64,000 bases of DNA from Defluviitaleaceae bacterium (GTDB lineage Bacteria > Bacillota > Clostridia > Lachnospirales > UBA5962), in NCBI GenBank assembly GCA_009778165.1, contig WRKF01000189.1:1-64000 (forward strand). The letters are read 5' to 3'. Positions 53,968 through 61,160 of this stretch are shown piece by piece. Position numbers and translations under genes: made by a program. Position 1 is the first letter of the stretch. The number at the start of each line of letters is the position of its first letter. The notes under the pieces were generated by a model that saw only the letters and a list, made by a program, of their open reading frames with translations, made no database searches and had not been told where the DNA came from.

Positions 53968-55824
53968 CTATACCGCTATTTGAGTATCTTCCGAAACACT
54001 CTTTGCAGAGAGTGATTCAAAAGAAGTACCCGCAAGAATCTTGGCACGTTCGGCTTCTTCTTTGGCTAATCGTGCCGCTTTCTTTTTTGCATAAGCCCTG
54101 CGGTCAATCTCACGCTCATGCTCTAATTCTTCGGGTGTCATAAGGCGGCGTGGTTTTCGTCCTCTTGATAGTGTTGTCGGCAGTTCTTCCACTACTTCAT
54201 GGGGCAGTTCAAAGTTACCGATAAAGTTAAGGTAAATATCCACTTTCTGAACACGTCTGCCAGTGCTTTTGTCAGCTTCGTGGATTATAACTTTTTCGAT
54301 AAACTCGTTTAGGAGTATTGGCGTGAGTTCCTTGAACTCGGTATGTTTCTTCACCAGTTCCATAAAGCGGTCTGCCCTCACGCTGTCGGTGTTGAATGTG
54401 TCTATTTCAGACTGTAGCCGCTCTATATCGCTGTCGAGTGTGGTCTGCTCTGCATCATATCCTTTGAGTAAATCTGTAAAATGATTTTCGGGGATTTTCT
54501 CAAGGGCATATGATTCATACAGCTTTTTAACGAGTACGCTTATTTCATCTCGGCGGCGTTTGGCTTTGGTTAGCCGTTTCTTGTTTTCCTTGACTCCTGT
54601 TTCTTGTTGCAGTACGGATGCTTGGCGGACACGTTCTATAAACTCCGCTTCGTTGGTTAATGCGTATTCGCTTACTCGTCTGATTGTGTCCAGTATCAAC
54701 GCTTGGATTACCTCAACTCGGATATAGTGGCAAGTGCAGCTGCGTGTTGAGTGGCGGTAGCTTGAACATACATACTCGTCATGAGGCTTGTTCTCCCTGC
54801 CTGTTTTCCCTAGCTTGTTATACATTTTATGTCCGCAATCTGAACAATAGAGTATGCCTGTTAATGGATTGGGTTCGCCTGTGACTTTCTGCGGTCTGCG
54901 GCGTGTTTCACGCAAACGCTGTACAACTTCCCATTCTTCCTCGGTGACTATGGCTGGTATTGCCCCCTCGAATACAAGTCTACCATCTGGGTTGGGATTG
55001 CGTTTCTTACTCTTGTAATTCTCTTTGGTGGTCTTATTAAGGATTTTGTTACCAACGTATTCCTCTTTGGACAATATGCCTGTAATAGCACCTACTGACC
55101 ATCTTGTGGGGTTTGATGTTGGCTTGCCGGGCATACCTGCTCCTATACTGCTCCAATGGGCAGACGGTGTTAATATACCCTCGGTTGATAGCTCATTTGC
55201 AAGCTGTGTAGGGCTTTTCCCTGCTATAATGCCAAGATATAACCGTTTTACAATCGGTGCGGCTACTTCGTCCAATATCCATTTTTGGCGGTCTTGTGGG
55301 TCGTGTAGATACCCATAAGGCACAGCACCCGAAACATGGTAGCCGTTGGCGGTTCTTGCTCCGAATATAGCTTTTATTTTACGGCTTGTATCTCGTGCTT
55401 GCCATTCGTTTATGATGTTACGAAATGGGGCGAAATCGTCAATTCCCTTGTCAGAATCTACGTTGTCGGTAATGGCGATAAACCTCACGCCATTTTCTCT
55501 GAATTTCTCCATTAGTAACTCCACCCTTAAAAAATCCCTGCCAGCCCTTGACATATCCTTACAAAGCACCGTTGATACCGTACCTTTGTCCACTTCATCA
55601 AGTAGTTTGCTCATGCCGGGTCTATCCCATCGAGTGCCGCTCCAACCGTCATCAGTCAGATGCACAAGATTGGTAAAGCCGTGGCGGCGGGCGTATTCTT
55701 CGAGAAAAGCCTTTTGATTTTCGATTGATAGTGATTCGTTGGCTCTTTCGTCCTCTCGGCTTAGACGGCTGTACAAGATGGTTTGCTTGGCTGTGGTGTT
55801 GTTGTTTTGTTTGGTGTTTGACAT
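53968..55824 (-). CDS. tnpX: Large serine recombinase (TnpX type)
   Basis: 618 residues. N-terminal resolvase domain with catalytic Ser in YSRLSREDE (about residue 19) and later Arg in KDMSRAGRDFLR; recombinase domain (about 165-290, AVPYGYLHD); zinc ribbon CSDCGHKMYN with CSSYRH (about 333-362), then coiled coil and DUF4368-type C-terminus. It would excise the element as a circle and insert it, acting on the GA cores at the two ends. It lies at the right end, as in Tn4451 relatives. The start has GAGGGA upstream. Confidence 0.94.
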   Translation of the reverse strand: MSNTKQNNNTTAKQTILYSRLSREDERANESLSIENQKAFLEEYARRHGFTNLVHLTDDGWSGTRWDRPGMSKLLDEVDKGTVSTVLCKDMSRAGRDFLRVELLMEKFRENGVRFIAITDNVDSDKGIDDFAPFRNIINEWQARDTSRKIKAIFGARTANGYHVSGAVPYGYLHDPQDRQKWILDEVAAPIVKRLYLGIIAGKSPTQLANELSTEGILTPSAHWSSIGAGMPGKPTSNPTRWSVGAITGILSKEEYVGNKILNKTTKENYKSKKRNPNPDGRLVFEGAIPAIVTEEEWEVVQRLRETRRRPQKVTGEPNPLTGILYCSDCGHKMYNKLGKTGRENKPHDEYVCSSYRHSTRSCTCHYIRVEVIQALILDTIRRVSEYALTNEAEFIERVRQASVLQQETGVKENKKRLTKAKRRRDEISVLVKKLYESYALEKIPENHFTDLLKGYDAEQTTLDSDIERLQSEIDTFNTDSVRADRFMELVKKHTEFKELTPILLNEFIEKVIIHEADKSTGRRVQKVDIYLNFIGNFELPHEVVEELPTTLSRGRKPRRLMTPEELEHEREIDRRAYAKKKAARLAKEEAERAKILAGTSFESLSAKSVSEDTQIAV

Positions 55825-55856
55825 TTAATCCCTCCAGTCATAGTATTGGATTTGCG

Positions 55857-56125
55857 GTTCAGAGGTTATTTTCACCCCATATATGTGAGGTTGCATACTC
55901 TCAATGTGGGCTTGAATACTCTCTCTACATATAGGAGAAATAACAGGGGCAAATCGGAACTGTATTAAAATCATTTTTTGTGATGCTGTTTATGATTTTT
56001 TTCAGCCGTTGTTTTCTCCCTCTATATATAGGAAAATAACAGGGTCATTTCGGAACTCTTTTTATGTTACATTTTTGTTACATGGCTAGTGCTGTATCTG
56101 CCCTCATATATGGCCTATTTGAATA
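55857..56125. repeat. Recombinase-side repeats at the right end of the transposon
   Basis: Two direct repeats of about 40 bp, 55921-55962 and 56018-56058, share CTCT-ATATAGGA, AAATAACAGGG and TCGGAACT. A related inverted copy lies at about 55857-55890 and a partial one at about 56096-56117 (CCCTCATATATGG). This arrangement would suit binding sites for the recombinase or for control of its gene. The 364-bp stretch 55825-56188 has no gene. Confidence 0.75.
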
Positions 56126-56200
56126 CGGCATAGGCAGGGGTAAAATGTTCCTTGATCCGATGTTATTTTTCCTCGCGCAAAACCTACCTTGATTGTACAG

Positions 56201-56422
56201 TCCTTTGGGATTATTTTGTGTGCAAGCGGCAACCACCGTGAGAAGATAGAATTATTGGAGATGGATAAAGATGGTATAATGGTTGCGGAATATTGGACAA
56301 CTTTGCCACCGAAAGCCGAGTTTGAACAAAAAATACAAACAATACTTGTTGAAACCCGCGAGCGGATGGCACAACGTAATTTGTTGACTGCCGATGAAGC
56401 GAAAATAACCGGGGAAGAATAG
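56201..56422 (+). pseudogene. DUF1016/YhcG-type nuclease, 3' fragment
   Basis: About 73 codons. The product FGIILCASGNHREKIELLE, then MVAEYWTTLPPKAEFEQKIQ, is the normal C-terminal end of DUF1016 nucleases, and fits exactly where the 5' fragment at 44912 breaks off. An upstream TTG at 56189 opens the frame inside the transposon, but no ribosome binding site is seen. Probably not expressed by itself; restored when the transposon excises. Confidence 0.9.
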
Positions 56423-56830
56423 GCTGGGAAGGTAACTTTCGCAAATCAAGAGATTGATTTAAAACAGAAATGCTGTGGAAATGCTACAGAAATGCTGTCG
56501 AAATATTTTTCTAATGCGAACTATGAAACTCTCTATGTCACCCCCGATGTCACCCCCGATGTGTGACTCTATGTGATACTTTATGTTAGAAAAAAATAGA
56601 AAAATCTGAAAAAATCCTGGGATTGGAAAGATAGATCAGAAAGATAACCTCATTATACAGTATGCTCAATAACGAAACAAGCTGAAAATGTCCGAGTGGA
56701 GCGTATCAACTTTTTTTGCTACACCCCAACCAAAAAATTTTCGGAATAAATGTTGACATATGCCTAAAAACTATGGTACAATTGTCGGGACATTAACTTT
56801 AAGTGTTTGGTTTGTTAAGGAGAATTTGTT
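56423..56830. other. Intergenic region after the DUF1016 3' fragment
   Basis: 408 bp, AT-rich. It has a tandem repeat of GTCACCCCCGAT (about 56537-56561) and the promoter of the next gene. No coding frame is supported. Confidence 0.7.
56753..56782 (+). promoter_or_regulatory. Sigma-A promoter of the DUF4177-type gene
   Basis: TTGACA (56753-56758), 18-bp spacer, TACAAT (56777-56782). The leader is about 40 nt. Confidence 0.85.
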
Positions 56831-57037
56831 GTGGAAAAATTTGAGTACAAGACGTTTATCTTGAATACTACTAACAAGTGGGGTTCTGTAAAACTAGACT
56901 CTTCGGAAATTGACACCGCTTTAAATGTACACGGCAAGTCAGGTTATGAGTTGGTTAATATATTTCCTGCTAGCAAGGGTTTTGGGGAATCGGGCCAACT
57001 TGTATGTATATTCAAAAAACGGATTGGGATTTTGTAG
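56831..57037 (+). CDS. DUF4177-type small protein
   Basis: 68 residues from GTG 56831, with AAGGAG and a consensus promoter upstream. The pattern FEYKTFIL, LNVHGKSGYELVNIFP and C-terminal CIFKKR matches DUF4177, a small beta-alpha-beta domain of unknown role. A single-gene unit in front of the tRNA genes. Confidence 0.75.
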   Translation: MEKFEYKTFILNTTNKWGSVKLDSSEIDTALNVHGKSGYELVNIFPASKGFGESGQLVCIFKKRIGIL

Positions 57038-57130
57038 CCCCATTTAACTTTGGAATGGGATGTTTTTGAGTTGGGTGGCTGTATCTTGAAAATCTGTCAG
57101 TTTTTTAGTTTGGATTTAAAATGGCTATAT

Positions 57131-57201
57131 AGGGGTATGATGTAATGGTAGCATTCCGGTCTCCAAAACCGTCCGTGAGGGTTCAAGTCCTTCTACCCCT
57201 G
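57131..57201 (+). tRNA. tRNA-Trp (CCA anticodon), copy 1
   Basis: 71 nt. Acceptor AGGGGTA pairs with TACCCCT, discriminator G; D-arm with TGG-TAG; anticodon loop CTCCAAA; T-loop TTCAAGT. The 3' CCA is not encoded. The outermost pair of the anticodon stem is C against T, a mismatch. Distance to copy 2 is about 130 bp. Confidence 0.95.
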
Positions 57202-57328
57202 TGAAATATGAAAATTTCTGTTATAGAGGCTGACAGCGATGAAAAAAATATCTATATTACAATTTTCGTCCTTGAAATTGGCTTTTAAAGCTGTTTTTGA
57301 AGGTTGTGGATTGTATTAAAGTTGCTTT

Positions 57329-57399
57329 AGGGGTATGATGTAATGGTAGCATTCCGGTCTCCAAAACCGTCCGTGAGGGTTCAAGTCCTTCTACCCCTG
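57329..57399 (+). tRNA. tRNA-Trp (CCA anticodon), copy 2
   Basis: Identical in all 71 bases to copy 1, including the C-T mismatch. Flanks differ, so only the tRNA unit is duplicated. Its 3' end lies about 30 bp before a small-protein gene. Confidence 0.95.
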
Positions 57400-57427
57400 C
57401 GAAATAAAAATATGGAGGTGAGTAAGT

Positions 57428-57703
57428 ATGAAAAAAATCGTAAGTGTTTTACTTGTCTTAGGTTTTATTTTTGTTGGGTTTCAAGTTCTACAAGTATATG
57501 AAGAGCGTGTCGTAGAACCTCGCACCGTAGAACCCTTTGCCGTAGATGTATCTCTTTTAGATCTGTCAAATGCTGGCGAACACGTTTCTTCTCCCCATGG
57601 TAAATATTTGGGGTCAGGGGTTTCTCCGTGTGGAGTACCATTTAGTATTTTCAATCCCTACCATAGAGAGGGTCCTATAATGGGCGAAGTGTTTCGACCA
57701 TAG
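57428..57703 (+). CDS. Small secreted or membrane-anchored protein
   Basis: 91 residues from ATG 57428 with ATGGAGGTG upstream. Hydrophobic N-terminus (about 4-24; KKIVSVLLVLGFIFVGFQVL), then a short hydrophilic, Pro- and Val-rich part with one Cys (SPCGVPF). The family is not recognised. The next gene is a further small secreted protein 38 bp on. Confidence 0.65.
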   Translation: MKKIVSVLLVLGFIFVGFQVLQVYEERVVEPRTVEPFAVDVSLLDLSNAGEHVSSPHGKYLGSGVSPCGVPFSIFNPYHREGPIMGEVFRP

Positions 57704-57741
57704 GGGCGATGGAGCTATTATAGCTTTTTTGGAGGTTTTTT

Positions 57742-58398
57742 ATGAAAGTTGTATTTTTGGTATTTTTGTTTGTTACTACGCTTACGGCAGGTGTTTTTGC
57801 TGCACAAGAACAATACTTTTTTGATGAAATTTCTAACAGAAAGAATAATGCAATACAAATCGCTGAGACATGGCTCTATGAAGAAAGGGGATTGTCGGCG
57901 GAACAGGTTGTTGTTGAGGCAAGTTTCAGATATCCTAGGTGGTTTGTTGTTTTTAAAGACTTTTACGACGAACAAGAAATATTGGGGCAAGTAAATGTGG
58001 ACTTTTATACCGGAGAAACCACTTATGTTCCTCTATTTGAGCAAGTTCCGCTGTTTGAATTTATCCTTAATGAGAGTGTGATAAGTGTAGTCGATAACAC
58101 TCATTTTTTAGCGATTGCAAACTCTCACCTACTTAGCAATGAACACGAATACGTGCCCTCAGTCACTTTACATATAGAAAGTGCCGCTAAAATCATAGGA
58201 GCCATCGCACTTGAAGAAGCAGCGTTTTTAGATGCTTTAAGGTTAGAAATGATTTTTCTTAGCCGTCATCTTTTGGAACAGTGGTTTTGGAGTGCTTTTG
58301 TCTTTGAAATAGATGGAACAAATGCACTGATGCATATTGTAATAGATGGTGCTGATGGTTCTCTGATAAATGTTACTAAAGGACCGTTTACCGGATAA
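57742..58398 (+). CDS. Secreted protein, possible PepSY-like
   Basis: 218 residues. The signal peptide is MKVVFLVFLFVTTLTAGVFA. Two units of similar layout (about 35-100 and 125-215) each consist of a helix followed by strands (RYPRWFVVFKDFY, VDFYTGET; FVFEIDGTNALMHIVIDGADGSLI), like PepSY domains. This is a resemblance by eye only. TTTTGGAGG before the ATG. A terminator follows. Confidence 0.65.
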   Translation: MKVVFLVFLFVTTLTAGVFAAQEQYFFDEISNRKNNAIQIAETWLYEERGLSAEQVVVEASFRYPRWFVVFKDFYDEQEILGQVNVDFYTGETTYVPLFEQVPLFEFILNESVISVVDNTHFLAIANSHLLSNEHEYVPSVTLHIESAAKIIGAIALEEAAFLDALRLEMIFLSRHLLEQWFWSAFVFEIDGTNALMHIVIDGADGSLINVTKGPFTG

Positions 58399-58415
58399 AT
58401 AAAAAATGATATATG

Positions 58416-58480
58416 AAAAGGCTGTATCAAACATGCCCTCATGAAATCCAGGCTTGTTTTGGTGTACAGTCTTTTGTTTT
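58416..58480 (+). terminator. Intrinsic terminator before ispG
   Basis: AAAAGGCTGTA (58416-58426) pairs with TACAGTCTTTT (58465-58475), with additional inner pairing (CAAACATGCC with GGCTTGTTTT), and T-rich end. Confidence 0.8.
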
Positions 58481-58519
58481 ATATAAGGTTTTGTATAGGG
58501 AAGGGAGTAGTAAATTATT

Positions 58520-59569
58520 ATGAAACACAGAGCAAAAACTCGTGTGGTAAATGTGGGTGGTGTAAAAATAGGCGGGGATAACCCCATTGTAATACAGTCC
58601 ATGACTAACACAGACACACGGGATGCCGTGGCGACTATCTCACAAATAAATGCACTTGCAGACGCGGGTTGCGAGATAGTGCGGGTTGCTGTTCCGGATA
58701 TGGATGCAGCTTCCGCCATAAAAGATATAGTGAACGGCATACATATACCCCTGGTTGCAGATATCCACTTTAACTATCGTTTGGCATTAACTGCCATGGA
58801 AAACGGTGTGAATGGGCTGCGTATAAACCCGGGAAATATAGGCGGTAAAGATCGCACCAAAGCTGTGGTGGAGATGGCAAAGAAAAAAAACATCCCCATG
58901 CGTATCGGTGTAAACGGCGGTTCTTTAGAAAAGGACTTGCTTGAAAAATATGGTCTTACCCCTAAAGCTATGGTAGAAAGTGCATTAAGACATGTGAAAA
59001 TTTTGGAAGAAATGGAATACAATGATATAGCGATTTCCCTTAAAGCCAGCACAATACCGCTTACAATAGATGCCAACATGCTAATGTCCCAATCTTGTGA
59101 TTATCCCCTTCATTTGGGGATCACAGAAGCCGGCACTGTGAAGGGCGGCAGCATAAAGTCTAGTGTGGGGATTGGGGTTATGCTGTCCCAAGGCATTGGT
59201 TCTACCATCAGGGTTAGCCTTACCGGCGACCCTGTAGAGGAAATTTATGTAGCAAAGGAAATATTGAAAGCCCTGGGGTTGCGTCGCTTTGGTGTAGAGT
59301 TTGTGTCTTGTCCAACATGTGGCAGAACCGAGGTGGATCTTATCTCTATCGCTAACCGTGTGGAAGAGCTTTGCTTAAAACTTGATAAAAACATACGGGT
59401 GGCAGTAATGGGCTGTGTTGTAAACGGCCCCGGAGAGGCAAAAGAAGCCGATATAGCAATTGCCGCAGGCAAAGGTGAGGGGCTAATTATAAAAAAAGGG
59501 CAAATCTTACGCAAAGTGCGGGAAGATATGTTAATAGAAGCCCTCATGACCGAAATAGAAAAAATGTAG
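58520..59569 (+). CDS. ispG: 4-hydroxy-3-methylbut-2-enyl-diphosphate synthase
   Basis: 349 residues, normal for bacterial IspG/GcpE. It converts MEcPP to HMBPP in the MEP isoprenoid pathway with one [4Fe-4S] cluster. TIM-barrel N-terminus begins RVVNVGGVKIGGDNPI with IQSMTNTDT; cluster ligands are in SCPTCGRTE (about 258-266) and MGCVVNGPGEA (about 298). The gene has AGGGAGT upstream. The next gene is 29 bp on. Confidence 0.96.
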   Translation: MKHRAKTRVVNVGGVKIGGDNPIVIQSMTNTDTRDAVATISQINALADAGCEIVRVAVPDMDAASAIKDIVNGIHIPLVADIHFNYRLALTAMENGVNGLRINPGNIGGKDRTKAVVEMAKKKNIPMRIGVNGGSLEKDLLEKYGLTPKAMVESALRHVKILEEMEYNDIAISLKASTIPLTIDANMLMSQSCDYPLHLGITEAGTVKGGSIKSSVGIGVMLSQGIGSTIRVSLTGDPVEEIYVAKEILKALGLRRFGVEFVSCPTCGRTEVDLISIANRVEELCLKLDKNIRVAVMGCVVNGPGEAKEADIAIAAGKGEGLIIKKGQILRKVREDMLIEALMTEIEKM

Positions 59570-59598
59570 GTTAAAAATCAGATGGGGCGTGTTGATTT

Positions 59599-60021
59599 AT
59601 GAAAAAACTAATAAATAAAAAAGATGTACTGTTTATAGGGGGAGTGTTGCTGATAGCTTTTGCTTTTTTTGCTTGGCAGCACTTTTCAATTGGGGAGCCG
59701 GAAGAAGGCTCTCGTATATTTGCTGAGATAACTATCCATGGACAATTGGTTTACATAGCGTATTTAGATGAAGGTTACGATCGTGAATTTGTATTACCGG
59801 AGCATCCCGGTGTACGATTTGCCATACAAGATGGAAGGATAGCGTTTGAATCTGCGGATTGCCCCGATCAAGTGTGTATATTGATGGGGTGGCAAGGGGT
59901 TAGCGGTTGGGCGGCTTGCCTTCCTAACGGTATATTATTTATTGTACACGGAGCCGCTACAGATATAGATATAATTTCACAATGTTGTACCGACCCGAGC
60001 TTAGCTGTTGCGGTTAAATAA
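59599..60021 (+). CDS. NusG domain II-containing membrane-anchored protein
   Basis: 140 residues. One membrane helix (about 9-25) and an external domain of NusG-domain-II type (about 42-120), with the recognised pattern SADCPDQVCILMGWQ. In the family the two Cys may form a disulfide or bind a metal. Often found near isoprenoid, quinone or Rnf-type genes; role unknown. Here it follows ispG, likely in one transcript. Confidence 0.8.
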   Translation: MKKLINKKDVLFIGGVLLIAFAFFAWQHFSIGEPEEGSRIFAEITIHGQLVYIAYLDEGYDREFVLPEHPGVRFAIQDGRIAFESADCPDQVCILMGWQGVSGWAACLPNGILFIVHGAATDIDIISQCCTDPSLAVAVK

Positions 60022-60060
60022 AAACTCAACTTTTTAACATTCCCTATAGGAGTAACTACC

Positions 60061-61062
60061 ATGAAAAAAATTCTTGTTATAACCGCCATAATTCTTTTTT
60101 TCGGAAAAGATGTGTTGGCAAACGATTACTACTTTACGGAACAACCGCTTACAATTGGGCCATATTATTTGCAGGGTACTCTCACAATGCCTTATAATGT
60201 AGAGAACCCCCCTGTAGCAATATTGGTGTGGGGTACCGGTCAGGTTAACAAAGATGGGGCATATGGCGGTATAGTAATGTTGAGGGATCTTGCTCACGGT
60301 CTTGCAAAGCAGGGCATTGCAACGATACGTTACAACAAACGTTATTACCAACATCCTCCGATTCCTCGCAATATGACTTTGCAAGACGAAATATTACAAG
60401 ATGTAGACTACGCAATATTAAAAGCCTACAATAATCCGTATCTTGGTGAAATTTATATAATTGGCTTTAGCCTTGGGGGCATCCTTGCTCCAACTATCGC
60501 CTACACAAATGCAGAAAAAATAGTTGGGTTAGTATCAATGGCAGGTTCCCCTCGCCCTGCTCAAGATATTATTATAACCCAGCGGTACATGATAGCCTAT
60601 ATTGCTAGCTTGCAAGGACATGAAGTGTCGCCGCAACATGTTGTGGATGCAGTAAATTTTGCAACATCATTGCCTCTTTTTCTTGTGCCTGCTGTAATGG
60701 AGCAGTTAATGGGCAATATCGGTATAGATTTATATTATTTTGGCTTCCCCCTCAGCTATATACTTAGTTTAGCTACAGTTAACAATAGAGCCGTATTAGA
60801 GCAACTGAACATACCTATGCTGATTCTCCAAGGGGATCAAGATCTTCAGATTTCTCCTGTATACGATTTTGAAGCCTGGAAGTATGCTTTATATAATCAT
60901 GATAATACTCGGTTTATAATGTATCAAGGGCTAAACCACTTTTTTACTCCGCACCTTCCACAGCACGGGCTTTTTCAGGGGAGGCAACGGGCAAATATGT
61001 ACGAGCAAGTTATTGTAGATATTGGCGAGTGGATAAATGAAATTAGTGCAACAGAATTTTAG
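60061..61062 (+). CDS. Secreted alpha/beta hydrolase
   Basis: 333 residues with a signal peptide (about 1-20, ends DVLA). Nucleophile S137 in GFSLGG, oxyanion region GTGQ near residue 59, the acid Asp in LQGDQDLQI (about 261) and the His in GLNHFF (about 303). The pattern is that of the dienelactone-hydrolase/acyl-esterase group. Substrate unknown, perhaps a wall- or lipid-linked ester. AGGAGTAAC lies before the ATG. Confidence 0.88.
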   Translation: MKKILVITAIILFFGKDVLANDYYFTEQPLTIGPYYLQGTLTMPYNVENPPVAILVWGTGQVNKDGAYGGIVMLRDLAHGLAKQGIATIRYNKRYYQHPPIPRNMTLQDEILQDVDYAILKAYNNPYLGEIYIIGFSLGGILAPTIAYTNAEKIVGLVSMAGSPRPAQDIIITQRYMIAYIASLQGHEVSPQHVVDAVNFATSLPLFLVPAVMEQLMGNIGIDLYYFGFPLSYILSLATVNNRAVLEQLNIPMLILQGDQDLQISPVYDFEAWKYALYNHDNTRFIMYQGLNHFFTPHLPQHGLFQGRQRANMYEQVIVDIGEWINEISATEF

Positions 61063-61080
61063 AGTTAGTACCCCTAACGA

Positions 61081-61128
61081 TGGCTATTTATGCTGAAAAC
61101 AAAAGGCTGTTTTCAATATAAATAGCCA
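61081..61128. repeat. Strong hairpin, family H1 (copy 2)
   Basis: 20-bp arms (61081-61100 against 61109-61128) with a two-base mismatch and an 8-base loop. Related to 20231-20284. It may end the hydrolase transcript, but there is no T-run. Confidence 0.75.
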
Positions 61129-61160
61129 CAGTATCGATTCGTGTCGCAACAGCTGAAATT

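Larger units (their letters stand above)
45763..56208. mobile_element. Tn4451-type mobilizable transposon inserted in a DUF1016 gene
   Basis: 10,446 bp if bounded by the shared GA dinucleotide at 45763-45764 (left, in TTTGGATTTTT) and 56209-56210 (right, in TTTGGGATTATT). Large serine recombinases of the TnpX/TndX group exchange strands at a GA core, which fits. Joining the flanks gives an uninterrupted DUF1016 gene in phase. Contents, all on the minus strand: recombinase, TnpW-like protein, primase/helicase, coiled-coil protein, MobV relaxase, then three passengers. The element has no conjugation machinery of its own, so it would be mobilised in trans. Confidence 0.9.
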
